Source of the DNA: Williamsia limnetica
GTDB lineage: Bacteria; Actinomycetota; Actinomycetes; Mycobacteriales; Mycobacteriaceae
Direction of reading: 5' to 3'
NCBI RefSeq assembly: GCF_003217475.1
Contig: NZ_QJSP01000019.1
Span: 1 to 64,000, forward strand
DNA length: 64,000 bases
Position 1 is the first letter of the stretch, and the number at the start of each line of letters is the position of its first letter. The notes under the pieces were generated by a model, which did no database searches, was not told the origin of the DNA, and was given only the letters and a program-made list of their open reading frames with translations. The translations under genes and the position numbers were made by a program. Below are positions 7,806 to 16,215 of this stretch, piece after piece.

Positions 7806-9047
7806 GTGCGACGTTCGAGGGCGATAGTGGCTGCTGTAGCGGTGCTCACCGCAGTGGTGACGAGTGTGTCGACGGCAGGTGTTTCACACTCCGATCCAGG
7901 CTTGCGGGACGTCCTGATCGTCGGCAACAACTGGGAGGGCACCGCCGACGTCCTCACCTCCACCGCGCCGTACACCAAGATGGGCCGCATCAACGCCATA
8001 CCCGACAAAGACGAACGCCTGCGGGAGATCTTCGCAGATCCGGTGAAATCAGCGCTGTTCCTGGGGATTCGGTACACCGTCGGCGAAGGTCACGATCAAT
8101 ACATCGACGACATCTACGCCACCGCAGACGGGCAAGCAGTGGTCCTGTCGCGACCCAGTTTCGCCGACGTCGTCTCGATCGACCTCGCCAGCGGCAAGAT
8201 CCTCTGGCGATTCCCGGTATCAGGCGCACGCGCAGATCACATGGCGATCTCCCCGGACGGACACAGCATTGCAGTGTCGGCGTCAACCTCGAACACGGTG
8301 CACGTCATCGACGTGGCCACCGGCAAACAACAAGGACGTTTCGGCACCGGTGACAAGCCCCACGAGAACGTCTACACCAACGGCGGCCGATACCTCTGGA
8401 ACATGTCAATCGGGGAGGTCAACACACCGCTCGATGCTCCCGCCCTGGACGCCACCAAGGGCGACCGCAAGATCACCGTGGTCGACACCACCACGTTCCG
8501 CGTCGTACGGACCATCGACATGCGTCAGCGCCTCGATGCGATCGGTCGACGAGACCTGTCCGACGCAGTACGGCCGGTCGCCTTCTCCCCCGACGAGAAA
8601 ACGATGTACTTCCAAGTGTCATTCTTCGCCGGGCTCGTCGAGTACGACGTCGCGTCAGACACCATCACCCGGGTGGTGGACCTGCCCAAAAACCCTGCCA
8701 CGTCGCCGGATCGGACACGCTGGGTCAACGACTCCCGACATCACGGCCTGTCGATGAACACTGACGGAAGTCAGCTGTGCGTGGCCGGCACCATGGACGA
8801 CTACGTCACCATCGTCGACCGTCGCTCCCTGACGCCCGGCCCCCTGGTGCGCACCGCGAAACCCTACTGGGCGACGGTCAATGGCGACAGCACTGACTGC
8901 ATCATCTCCGAAAGCGAATCAGACACAGTCTCCGCGATCAGCTTCTCGACCGGTCAACGCACCGCCCAGATACCGGTCGGAGATCACCCACAACGAATCC
9001 GGCTCGGGAAGGTCTCGGCCGCCTGGACAGGCAACTCGGAACACTGA
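7806..9047 (+). CDS. Secreted YVTN/YncE-type beta-propeller protein
   Basis: The protein has 413 residues and begins with a Sec signal peptide (RRSRAIVAAVAVLTAVVTSV, cleavage near STAGVSHS). The rest is built of repeating beta-propeller blades with the characteristic patterns ISPDGHSIAVSAS, NTVHVIDVATGK, FSPDEKTMYF and VGDHPQRIRLG, as in cytochrome-cd1/YncE-like repeat proteins. These fold as seven-bladed propellers and usually act as extracytoplasmic binding scaffolds. The substrate is unknown. The GTG at 7806 is chosen because GGGGGA sits 5 bp upstream and it opens the signal peptide directly. The gene stands alone between the decayed region and the CoA-catabolic cluster. Confidence 0.75.
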   Translation: MRRSRAIVAAVAVLTAVVTSVSTAGVSHSDPGLRDVLIVGNNWEGTADVLTSTAPYTKMGRINAIPDKDERLREIFADPVKSALFLGIRYTVGEGHDQYIDDIYATADGQAVVLSRPSFADVVSIDLASGKILWRFPVSGARADHMAISPDGHSIAVSASTSNTVHVIDVATGKQQGRFGTGDKPHENVYTNGGRYLWNMSIGEVNTPLDAPALDATKGDRKITVVDTTTFRVVRTIDMRQRLDAIGRRDLSDAVRPVAFSPDEKTMYFQVSFFAGLVEYDVASDTITRVVDLPKNPATSPDRTRWVNDSRHHGLSMNTDGSQLCVAGTMDDYVTIVDRRSLTPGPLVRTAKPYWATVNGDSTDCIISESESDTVSAISFSTGQRTAQIPVGDHPQRIRLGKVSAAWTGNSEH

Positions 9048-9110
9048 CGCCGGCAGCGTCGGTTGCCTTTCAAATCGCCGCGAAGCGGGACGTCACAGCA
9101 CTGTGGACAG

Positions 9111-9950
9111 TCACTCAAAGACAGTCGGCAGCCCGTCCGACACCCGCTGCGGGAATTCCGGCACCCGCTTGTCGAGGAACGCGGTCACCCCTTCTCGCAC
9201 ATCGTCGGAGGTACCGCGGATATAGATGGCTTTCGACTCGGCTCGGTGTGCGACCTCGGGACTGTCGGCACCGAGCATCCGCCACATCAGCTGCCTGGTC
9301 AGCGCAGCCGACACAGGCGCGACGCCTGCCGTCAACTCGGTCGCGACGGCAATCGCGCGATCGAGCACCTGATCGGCCGGCACCAGTTCGCGGACCAACC
9401 CGCGCTCGAGTGCTTCGTCCGCAGTGACCATCTTGCCGCCGATCGTCCACTCGAGCGCGGTGGAAATCCCGACAATGCGCGGCAAGAACCAATTGGAACA
9501 GGCCTCGGGCACCAAGCCCCTGCGGGTGAAGACAAATCCGAACTTCGCAGTGTCGGCGGCGATACGGATGTCGGCAGGCAACGTCATCGTCACTCCAACG
9601 CCTGCGGCCGGGCCGTTGATGGCAGCGATGACCGGCTTGAGCGACCTGAATATCCGGAGACTGACTTGGCCACCCTCGTCGGGCGGCGCATGCCCGGTCC
9701 CCTTGTCGTCGAGCACGAAGGTGTCGCCGCCCGCACCCAGGTCTGCTCCGGCGCAGAACGCCCGACCTGCCCCGGTGATCACAACCGCCCGCACCGAGTC
9801 GTCAGCATCGCACTCGTCGAACGCCTCGATGATCCGGTCATGTATCTCGCTCGTGAAGGCATTGAGCCGATCCGGCCTGTTCAGCCGGACAATCGCTATG
9901 GGCCCCCGACGCTCCAGCTCCACCACATCGCCTGCGCTCGGTACGGTCAC
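9111..9950 (-). CDS. Enoyl-CoA hydratase/isomerase (crotonase) family protein
   Basis: This is a 279-residue crotonase. The oxyanion-hole segments are AFCAGADL (about 65-72) and GPAAGVGVTMTLPADIRIA (about 116-134). The GLVPEAC segment near 148 provides an acidic residue where crotonases carry a catalytic Glu. The GTG start at 9948-9950 follows a perfect AGGAGG. It should hydrate or isomerise an enoyl-CoA within the neighbouring catabolic cluster; the substrate is not evident. It is the last gene of the leftward unit after the MaoC hydratase (57-bp gap). A second, 5'-truncated copy with roughly 80% nucleotide identity by eye lies at 16904-17638 in the same orientation. Confidence 0.85.
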   Translation of the reverse strand: MTVPSAGDVVELERRGPIAIVRLNRPDRLNAFTSEIHDRIIEAFDECDADDSVRAVVITGAGRAFCAGADLGAGGDTFVLDDKGTGHAPPDEGGQVSLRIFRSLKPVIAAINGPAAGVGVTMTLPADIRIAADTAKFGFVFTRRGLVPEACSNWFLPRIVGISTALEWTIGGKMVTADEALERGLVRELVPADQVLDRAIAVATELTAGVAPVSAALTRQLMWRMLGADSPEVAHRAESKAIYIRGTSDDVREGVTAFLDKRVPEFPQRVSDGLPTVFE

Positions 9951-10006
9951 AACGGCTCCTCCTCGCGTCCTCGTGCTCTCGAGATCACACGGTAGACCCG
10001 TCGCCG

Positions 10007-11005
10007 CTACCCGCCGGCCGCCAGTGCCGTGAACCGCCAGTCCAGCACCGGTACAGCCCCGTCCTGACCACCGACCACCTCGGCGATAGACCGCAGTCGC
10101 AGCAGCATTGCACCTCCGTCGATCGTTTCGGCAGACTCGACGTGCAGCCGACTTGTAATCGTGTCACCTTCCCGGACCGGACCCAGGTGATCGCACGACT
10201 GCCAGCCGAGGACGGTCACGAGATTCGGCAGCGCCCTGGTCGCCTGCGAAAGTGCGATGCCGATGGTATGCCCGCCATAGACCAGCCGGGAACCACCGTT
10301 GACTCGTGAATCATGATGTGTTGCGGCGATGTTGAGGGTCAATCGGGCCAACTCCGGTGCGCTGGAGACAACATCGGCGCTGCTGCTGAACACTGTTCCG
10401 GCAAGGTCTGTCGAGGTCGTCGGCATCCCCGAGAGATCCCAGCCCTCCGGGATGCCGTAGACAGGTTCGTCGGCCGGACCGATTGCCGACAGGTCGTCGG
10501 CCGCCGACTCGCTGCCGTCGCGCGGTGAATCCGAGAACGGGATCATGGCGCACCGGTAGAAGTCCAGGATCTTGCGGCCGGTCTGATCGACGGTCTCCAT
10601 GCGCAACGCCACCAACCCGGTGGGGCGTCGACCCGGTTTCACGGTGTTCGCTTTGAGCCCAACGACTTCGGTCCGGGTGTCGAGCGAGTCGCCGATGTGC
10701 GGAAAAAGGTGAAACCGCAGACCCCGGTAGAACAGATTCGCCTTCACGTGATGGGTGGCCAGAGTCGATTGGCCGATGGCAATGTCGCAGACCAGCCCGG
10801 GATGGGCGAGTTCAGCTGACCGTCCGGTGATCTCCGCGGACAGGTGCGCATCGAGCGGCAGGCGCAGACGGTCTCCGAGGATGGCCTGATGCATCGCCGC
10901 GGCACCGCTGGTGAGGGTCATCGACGGCGCGGTGTCGAAGACCTGGCCCACTGCCAATTCGTCGAAGTACGGGCCACCGACATCGATCGGATCCGCTTCG
11001 GTCAT
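10007..11005 (-). CDS. Two-domain MaoC-like hydratase, related to mesaconyl-CoA hydratase
   Basis: The protein has 332 residues forming a double hot-dog. In the C-terminal half, RLVYGGHTIGIALSQ is the MaoC hydratase signature region. In the N-terminal half, VVGLKANTVKPGRRPTG and ILDFYRCAMIPF resemble mesaconyl-CoA hydratases of C5-dicarboxylate pathways rather than the short R-specific enoyl-CoA hydratases. It starts 5 bp after the CitE-like gene with a GGGAACTGAG ribosome-binding site, so the two are translationally close and probably act in sequence: hydration of mesaconyl- or itaconyl-type CoA, then cleavage by the lyase. The exact substrate is inferred from context. Confidence 0.72.
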   Translation of the reverse strand: MTEADPIDVGGPYFDELAVGQVFDTAPSMTLTSGAAAMHQAILGDRLRLPLDAHLSAEITGRSAELAHPGLVCDIAIGQSTLATHHVKANLFYRGLRFHLFPHIGDSLDTRTEVVGLKANTVKPGRRPTGLVALRMETVDQTGRKILDFYRCAMIPFSDSPRDGSESAADDLSAIGPADEPVYGIPEGWDLSGMPTTSTDLAGTVFSSSADVVSSAPELARLTLNIAATHHDSRVNGGSRLVYGGHTIGIALSQATRALPNLVTVLGWQSCDHLGPVREGDTITSRLHVESAETIDGGAMLLRLRSIAEVVGGQDGAVPVLDWRFTALAAGG

Positions 11006-11010
11006 GATGC

Positions 11011-11853
11011 TCAGTTCCCTTCTGCCAGTGCCAGCACACGACGCGCCGACACCGCGATCGCCTCATCGAGCATCTGCCCGTTGAGCGCGGCGGCTCCGGC
11101 ACCCTTGGTCTCGGCGTCCGCGAGAGCACCCAGGATTTGTCTGGCCTCTTCGACGGCCTCGGCTGTCGGGGTGAATGCCTGCAGGGTGAAGGCGATCTGG
11201 GCCGGGTGGATGACCCATTTGCCGTCGAAACCGAATTCACGGATCCAGCGGCCCGCGGCCCGGAAGTACTCATCATCGGCGATGGTCAGGTGCGGTCCGT
11301 CGATGGCCGCGATACCGGCGGTCCGGGCGGCGATCAGTATTCGATCCTGAACGGCCGACCACCGGTGCGGCGGAAGATTACGTTCTCGGCCGAGTGCTGC
11401 CGCGAGATCCGCGTAGCCGATGACAATCGCATCCAGGCGGTCAGTCGCGCCACAGATGCCGTCGAGATGGGTGAGCCCGGCGGGTGTCTCGATGAGCGCC
11501 TGCAGACCAGCAGGGTGCGCGCCCAGCGCCTGGTCCGCCGCCCTGAGGTCATCGGCACTCTCGACCTTCGGCACAACCACACTCGACAACGCCCTACCTG
11601 TTGTCGCCAATGCCGCCAGATCGTCGCGTGCCCAAGGCGAATCGATGCTGTTCATCCGGACCGCAAGCCTCGGACCCGAGGTGGCATCGCCTGCGAGCAG
11701 CTCGACCACCAACGCCCGAGCCGCATCCTTCTTCGTCGCGACGACCGCATCCTCGAGGTCCAAGACCACTTCATCAACCTCGAGCGCCAGGGCCTTGTCG
11801 ATCTTCCGGCGGTCGGACCCGGGTACGACCAATACCGACCTGCGTCGTTGCAT
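11011..11853 (-). CDS. HpcH/HpaI-CitE-like CoA-thioester lyase
   Basis: The 280-residue protein is a CitE-type beta/alpha barrel: RSVLVVPGSDRRKI at the N-terminus, VVLDLEDAV (Mg-binding acidic residues) near 30, LAVRMNS (Arg contacting the acyl-CoA carboxylate), VVPKVES, LQALIETPAGL and KWVIHPAQI. This family cleaves malyl-, citramalyl- or beta-methylmalyl-CoA to acetyl-CoA plus an oxo acid. I chose ATG 11853 because GAGGTGAGG precedes it at good spacing; upstream starts at 11880 (ATG) and 11892 (TTG) would run into the operator. It is the first gene of the leftward unit (lyase, hydratase, crotonase), divergent from the GntR gene. Confidence 0.8.
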   Translation of the reverse strand: MQRRRSVLVVPGSDRRKIDKALALEVDEVVLDLEDAVVATKKDAARALVVELLAGDATSGPRLAVRMNSIDSPWARDDLAALATTGRALSSVVVPKVESADDLRAADQALGAHPAGLQALIETPAGLTHLDGICGATDRLDAIVIGYADLAAALGRERNLPPHRWSAVQDRILIAARTAGIAAIDGPHLTIADDEYFRAAGRWIREFGFDGKWVIHPAQIAFTLQAFTPTAEAVEEARQILGALADAETKGAGAAALNGQMLDEAIAVSARRVLALAEGN

Positions 11854-11877
11854 CGACTGATACCTCACCTCGATTGT

Positions 11878-11895
11878 CATATGTACGGCCAAATA
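11878..11895 (-). promoter_or_regulatory. Putative GntR operator 1 (near CitE-like gene start)
   Basis: Read on the minus strand, CTATTTGGCCGTACATATG contains the GGCCGTAC core (11883-11890) flanked by A/T-rich positions. It lies 25-42 bp upstream of the chosen start of the lyase gene. It is one of four copies in the cluster. Confidence 0.6.
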
Positions 11896-11951
11896 GTCAC
11901 GGGATTTTTCCTAAATGTCAAGGTGCTGCTTCAAACGGCTGCGGAGGCCCT

Positions 11952-11970
11952 GAATATGGCCGTACAATAT
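11952..11970 (+). promoter_or_regulatory. Putative GntR operator 2 (upstream of gntR)
   Basis: The sequence GAATATGGCCGTACAATAT has its core at 11958-11965, 87 bp upstream of the gntR start. It is inverted relative to operator 1, with 75 bp between core centres. Confidence 0.6.
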
Positions 11971-12056
11971 GCACGTCGGCCGATCACCCCTTCATCCGAC
12001 ACGACGTGTGGACCAGGTTGGTGCAGGCGCATGAGCTGCATAGCATCTGAGGAACC

Positions 12057-12797
12057 ATGACCGGTAAGAAGCGCGAGGCCGAACCCGCCTACCAGGTGTT
12101 GTCCAACCAGCTGCGACAGGACATTGCCGGAGGGCTGTATGACAACGGCGCAAAACTCCCCACCGAGGCTGAGCTCTCCGAACGTTATGAAGTCAGCCGA
12201 CAAACCGTACGACGCGCGTTCGTCGACCTCGTGGCGGCAGGCATCGTCTATCGGGTGCCGGGGCGCGGCACGTTTGTCAACGAATCCGGTGGTCGCTACC
12301 TCCGCCAGCAAGGCTCGATCCAGGACCTGCTGAACCTGTCGACCGACACGACGATGGAAGTGGTCAGCCCCCTGTCCCGCCGCATTGACGTGGAGGCCGC
12401 GAGCCGGCTCCGCCTCGACAGCGATGTCGTCTACACCATGGTCTTCCGGCGCATGCACGACGGAATTCCGTTTGTTCTCACCACGGTGCACCTGCCCGAG
12501 CACACCGCAAAACTGGTCCTGAGTGCGCCGGAGGTTGCCGCCGGCGCAGTCAGCACTTACACGATGATCGGCCTGCTCGAACCCCATCTCGATTCGCCGA
12601 TTTCCGAAGCAGCGCAGTCCATCACGGTCGATGCCGCGAACGGTCTGGATTCCGCGCACCTCGGCTGCACCGAAGGCCACCCGGTCTTGCGTATCGATCG
12701 TCTCTACACCGATGCCGCCGGTGTCGCCCGTGAACTGTCGGTGAGTCACTACCTACCGGAGCACTACACCTACCGGGTGACCCTGCAACGCGCTTGA
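12057..12797 (+). CDS. GntR/HutC-family transcriptional regulator
   Basis: The protein has 246 residues. An N-terminal winged helix-turn-helix (about 10-75: KLPTEAELSERYEVSRQTVRRAFVDL, then GRGTFVNE wing) is followed by a UTRA effector-binding domain (about 95-240), the HutC subfamily layout. It sits in the middle of the catabolic cluster, divergent from the lyase unit and convergent with the CoA-transferase gene. Four copies of one motif in the two divergent promoter regions are its likely binding sites, including one in its own promoter, so autoregulation and control of the whole cluster by a pathway CoA-ester or acid are expected. Confidence 0.85.
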   Translation: MTGKKREAEPAYQVLSNQLRQDIAGGLYDNGAKLPTEAELSERYEVSRQTVRRAFVDLVAAGIVYRVPGRGTFVNESGGRYLRQQGSIQDLLNLSTDTTMEVVSPLSRRIDVEAASRLRLDSDVVYTMVFRRMHDGIPFVLTTVHLPEHTAKLVLSAPEVAAGAVSTYTMIGLLEPHLDSPISEAAQSITVDAANGLDSAHLGCTEGHPVLRIDRLYTDAAGVARELSVSHYLPEHYTYRVTLQRA

Positions 12798-12801
12798 GCG
12801 G

Positions 12802-13956
12802 TCACACCTGAACGCCCAGTTCCCGGCGGATCAGCTCATTGTGCTCGCCCAGCCGGGGTACCGACCCCAACGGGACGTCATCGGCCCCGGCAACAGTCAC
12901 AGGAGATCGGAGACCTCGAGCAGTTCCGGTTTCGGTGTCGACGTCGCGCCATCGGTCACGCGACTGGAGGGCCGGGTGATCGAGCAGCTCGGCCGCCGTA
13001 CGCATCCGGGCGTTGGCGATACCGGCCTGATCGAGTTGCTGGACGACGTCAGCTGACGAACTACGTTGCAGCGCCTCGGTGATGAGCGCATTGAGTGCTG
13101 CCGCGTTCGCGACACGGTCCGGGTTGTGGATGAACCGCTCATCGGTGGCGAGTTCGGGATGATTCAACACGAGCGAGCACAGGGATGCCCACTCTCTGTC
13201 GTTCTGCACCGCCAAGAAGACGGACTGTCCGTCACCACACTCGTAGGGGCCGTAGGGGGCGATCGTTTGGTGGCGAGCGCCGGTGCGCGGCGGAGTCGCC
13301 CCCGAGAAGCCGGCGAGCAGCGCCGGCTGACTCATCCACTCCCCTAGCGCATCGATCATGGCGACCTCGAGCGAAGCACCTTCTCCTGTTGCCTGGCGAT
13401 GGTAGAGCGCAGTCAAAATACCTGTGTAGGTGTACATCCCGGCGGCGATGTCGGCGATGGAGAGGCCGGCTTTCGCGGGTTCATCCGGCGAACCGGTGAC
13501 CGCCAACACGCCCGTTTCGCACTGGATGAGCAGGTCGTACGCCTTCTTCGACTGATACGGTCCCTCGGTCCCGTAACCGGACACGCTGCAATGCACCAGG
13601 TCCGGGTGGTTTTCGCGCAGCGTTCCCGCGTCCAGCCCGAGGCGGTCGATGGCCCCCGGCCCGAGATTGCTGACGAACACATCTGCCCGCTCGATCAGGA
13701 CGTCGAGGACCCGTCGGTCGTCGGCGTTTTTCACATCGAGTTCGAGACTTTCCTTGCCGCGATTGAGCCACACGAAGTAGCTCGATTGTCCGTGCACACT
13801 GTGGTCATAACCGCGCGCGAAGTCGCCGACGCCGGGGCGCTCGATCTTGATGACCCGAGCGCCGAGGTCTGCAAGCTGACGGGTGGCGAAGGGCACGGCA
13901 ACGGCGTGTTCGAGCGAGACGACGGTGATGCCGGCGAGAGGCTGAGCTGAGGTCAT
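12802..13956 (-). CDS. CaiB/BaiF (class III) CoA-transferase
   Basis: The protein has 384 residues with the family's N-terminal GITVVSLEHAVAVPFATRQLADLGARV and IERPGVGDFAR. The NLGPGAIDRLGLD segment precedes the SVSGYGTEGPY region, and the catalytic aspartate lies near AGLSIADIAAGMY (about 169). The enzyme transfers CoA between carboxylic acids with no ATP cost, probably activating the cluster's acid substrate. In itaconate degradation of pseudomonads this family supplies itaconate CoA-transferase; that role here is inferred. The gene follows the acyl-CoA dehydrogenase with 9 bp between, so the two form a unit, and it converges on gntR with a 4-bp gap. Confidence 0.85.
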   Translation of the reverse strand: MTSAQPLAGITVVSLEHAVAVPFATRQLADLGARVIKIERPGVGDFARGYDHSVHGQSSYFVWLNRGKESLELDVKNADDRRVLDVLIERADVFVSNLGPGAIDRLGLDAGTLRENHPDLVHCSVSGYGTEGPYQSKKAYDLLIQCETGVLAVTGSPDEPAKAGLSIADIAAGMYTYTGILTALYHRQATGEGASLEVAMIDALGEWMSQPALLAGFSGATPPRTGARHQTIAPYGPYECGDGQSVFLAVQNDREWASLCSLVLNHPELATDERFIHNPDRVANAAALNALITEALQRSSSADVVQQLDQAGIANARMRTAAELLDHPALQSRDRWRDVDTETGTARGLRSPVTVAGADDVPLGSVPRLGEHNELIRRELGVQV

Positions 13957-13965
13957 CGCCGTCTC

Positions 13966-15120
13966 TCAGATGCCGCCGCGGGAGACCAATTGGCCCGCTA
14001 TGACGTTGCGCTGGATCTCGTTCGTTCCCTCGCCGACGATCATCAACGGTGCATCCCGGAAGTAGCGTTCGACGTCGTATTCGGTCGAGTACCCGTAGCC
14101 ACCGTGAATACGAACTGCGTTGAGCGCGATCTCCATCGCGATCTCGGAGGCGAACAGCTTGGCCATGCCCGCTTCCATGTCGCACCGTTCGCCCGAGTCG
14201 TATTTCTCGGCCGCGTAGCGGGTGAGTTGACGGGCGGCGGTCAGTTTCGTGGCCATGTCGGCGAGGTAGTTGCCGATCGACTGATGCTTCCAGATCGGCT
14301 TCCCAAAACTCTCGCGCTGCTGCGCATAGGCCAGCGAATCCTCCAGCGCCGCAGTCGCAACACCGAGCGCACGGGAGGCGACCTGGATCCGACCTGTTTC
14401 CAGGCCCTTCATCATCTGGGCGAACCCCTTGCCCGGGGTGCCGCCGAGGATGGCCGTCTGTGGGACGCGGCAGTTGTCGAAGGAGAGCTCACACGACTCG
14501 ACACCCTTGTAACCCAGCTTGGGCAGATCCCGCGACACCGTCAGTCCCGGTCCGTGTTCGGCCAGCACGATCGAGATTCCTGCGTGTCGGGGCTGGGCTG
14601 TGGGATCGGTCTTACACAGCAACGCGATCACCCCCGACCGACGCGCATTGCTGATCCACGTCTTCGACCCACTGATCACAAGGTCATCGCCCTCGGTCTT
14701 GGCAACCGTCGTGAGGGCTTGCAGATCGGATCCGCCGCCCGGTTCGGTCAACGCCATCGTCGCCCGCATCTCCCCGGTGGCCATGACGGGCAAATACTTC
14801 TGCTTCTGCTCGTCCGTGCCGTACAGCGCGATGAGTTTGGCCACCACCGTGTGTCCACCCATGGCACCGGACAGACTCATCCAACCCCGCGCCAATTCCT
14901 CGGTGACCGCGACGTAGCAGGGCATCGACACCGGCGACCCACCGTAGGCCTCGTCGATCGCCAGACCGTAGATACCGATCTGCTTCATCTGCTCGATCCA
15001 TTTCTCCGGATACTCGTTGGCCTTCTCAACCTCCCGTACCGACGGCTTCACCTCGCGGTCGACGAAGTCGCGAACAGTCCGCACCAGCATTGCTTCTTCG
15101 TCGTTCAGGTTGTAGCCCAC
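13966..15120 (-). CDS. Acyl-CoA dehydrogenase
   Basis: This is a flavin-dependent acyl-CoA dehydrogenase of 384 residues. Family signatures are ALTEPGGGSDLQAL (FAD/substrate loop, about 128-141), ISGSKTWISN, FGKPIWKHQSIG, and the C-terminal IHGGYGYSTEYDVERYFRDAP and VGEGTNEIQRNVIAGQL. The GTG at 15118-15120 is chosen for the GGAGG 6 bp upstream; the longer frame would begin with a TTG at 15132. It is the first gene of the leftward dehydrogenase/CoA-transferase unit and is divergent from the hydrolase at 15297. Saturated dicarboxylyl- or branched acyl-CoA is a plausible substrate. Confidence 0.88.
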   Translation of the reverse strand: MGYNLNDEEAMLVRTVRDFVDREVKPSVREVEKANEYPEKWIEQMKQIGIYGLAIDEAYGGSPVSMPCYVAVTEELARGWMSLSGAMGGHTVVAKLIALYGTDEQKQKYLPVMATGEMRATMALTEPGGGSDLQALTTVAKTEGDDLVISGSKTWISNARRSGVIALLCKTDPTAQPRHAGISIVLAEHGPGLTVSRDLPKLGYKGVESCELSFDNCRVPQTAILGGTPGKGFAQMMKGLETGRIQVASRALGVATAALEDSLAYAQQRESFGKPIWKHQSIGNYLADMATKLTAARQLTRYAAEKYDSGERCDMEAGMAKLFASEIAMEIALNAVRIHGGYGYSTEYDVERYFRDAPLMIVGEGTNEIQRNVIAGQLVSRGGI

Positions 15121-15140
15121 GTGATCCTCCAAGACAGAAA

Positions 15141-15159
15141 GTTTGTACGGCCATATTCG
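15141..15159 (-). promoter_or_regulatory. Putative GntR operator 3 (near acyl-CoA dehydrogenase start)
   Basis: On the minus strand CGAATATGGCCGTACAAAC shares GAATATGGCCGTACAA with operator 2. The core is at 15145-15152, about 25 bp upstream of the chosen start codon, as for operator 1 and the lyase gene. Confidence 0.6.
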
Positions 15160-15212
15160 CGTGACGGAGCCCGTCTGTCAATATTCGCAGCCAAAGTGGA
15201 TCGCTGACCGCA

Positions 15213-15231
15213 GTTTTTGGCCGTACATTTA
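15213..15231 (+). promoter_or_regulatory. Putative GntR operator 4 (upstream of hydrolase gene)
   Basis: GTTTTTGGCCGTACATTTA has its core at 15219-15226, 71 bp upstream of the hydrolase start. It is inverted relative to operator 3, with 74 bp between core centres. Confidence 0.6.
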
Positions 15232-15296
15232 GGGTCGGCCGGAAGCCCTACAGTTCAGCCGTCAGTGATACCAGTACCGGTATTCTCGATGCGACC

Positions 15297-16115
15297 ATGG
15301 ACCACTCCTCCTCGAGCACGCCGCGCCACCGCACCGTAGAGACCACCGACGGTGCGATGCTCGCCGTACAAGAAGGCGGACCCGCCGACGGACCGCCGCT
15401 GCTCCTTTTGTCCGGTCAAGCCAACTCACACGACTGGTGGACGGGCATTCGCGATCACTTCGAGGGGCGTTTTCACACGATCACGTTCGACTACCGCGGC
15501 ACCGGGGCCAGTCGCGCCGTGGAGTCCCCCGGCTGGTCGACCACGCTGTTCGCCGATGACGCAGTACAGGTGTTGGAGTCCGTCGGTGCCGACTACGCCC
15601 ACGTCTACGGCACTTCGATGGGTGGCCGAGTCGCACAAATGCTCGCCATCAACCACCCCGCAGCAGTGGAGCAACTGGTGCTCGCGTGCACGACGCCGGG
15701 TGGAACTCTCGCCGTCGAGCGCGACAACAACGTTCGACGCGCTCTGGCACAAAAAGATTCGCACGCCAGGATCGCTGCGCTCCTGGATCTCATGTACACG
15801 CCGGCCTGGTATGCGCCGGGTAGACGAAGCCACCTGCTGGGAGATCCCGACATGTCGGCCCGTGCACAGTTACTTCATCTGAAGGTCAGCGGCAGCCATG
15901 ACGCCGTCGACCGGCTCTGCGAGATACGTTCGCAGACCCTGATCCTGCATGGCAGCGACGACCGTATGGCCCCAGTTGTCAACGCCCACAACCTCGGCGA
16001 CGCCATTCGGGAGGGCCGTGTCGACATCACCGCGGGTGGTCGGCACGGCTTCTTCGACGAGTTCGCCGACGCTGTCTCAGCTCAAGTCATACAGTTCCTC
16101 GACCACGGCCTGTGA
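15297..16115 (+). CDS. Alpha/beta hydrolase
   Basis: A 272-residue alpha/beta-hydrolase-fold protein. The oxyanion region is LLLLSGQANSHDWW, TFDYRGTGAS follows, and the nucleophile elbow is YGTSMGGRVAQ (Ser near 106). The acid is likely in ILHGSDDRM (about 218-226) and the His in GGRHGFFDEF (about 252). The family includes esterases, lactonases and 3-oxoadipate enol-lactonase-like enzymes. Within the cluster it could release the acid that the CoA-transferase activates, but this is only contextual. It is divergent from the acyl-CoA dehydrogenase and shares an operator-bearing promoter region with it. Confidence 0.8.
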   Translation: MDHSSSSTPRHRTVETTDGAMLAVQEGGPADGPPLLLLSGQANSHDWWTGIRDHFEGRFHTITFDYRGTGASRAVESPGWSTTLFADDAVQVLESVGADYAHVYGTSMGGRVAQMLAINHPAAVEQLVLACTTPGGTLAVERDNNVRRALAQKDSHARIAALLDLMYTPAWYAPGRRSHLLGDPDMSARAQLLHLKVSGSHDAVDRLCEIRSQTLILHGSDDRMAPVVNAHNLGDAIREGRVDITAGGRHGFFDEFADAVSAQVIQFLDHGL

Positions 16116-16129
16116 CGACCCCCATCAAC

Positions 16130-16202
16130 GCAAACCCACCCGTTCTGGTCACACCCAGGGGTTCACGCCCCGTGGGTCTGACCAATACGGGTGGGTCTGT
16201 GC
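16130..16202. repeat. Long imperfect palindromic element, copy 1
   Basis: Arms beginning GCAAACCCACCCGTTCTGG (16130 on) and ending GGGTGGGTCTGTGC (to 16202) surround the central segment GGGGTTCACGCCCCGTGGG. The same arms and centre recur at 17629-17699. It lies 15 bp beyond the hydrolase stop codon and 14 bp before the 3' end of the reductase gene, between two convergent genes. It could act as a bidirectional terminator in this place. Confidence 0.8.
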
Positions 16203-16215
16203 ACCGCGGCGGTTT

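Noticed and set aside
9063-9995. 310-residue plus-strand frame over the crotonase
   Set aside because: Shadow of the crotonase gene; its sequence has no recognisable motif.
13990-15207. 405-residue plus-strand open frame
   Set aside because: It mirrors the acyl-CoA dehydrogenase on the other strand and has no protein-like composition of its own.
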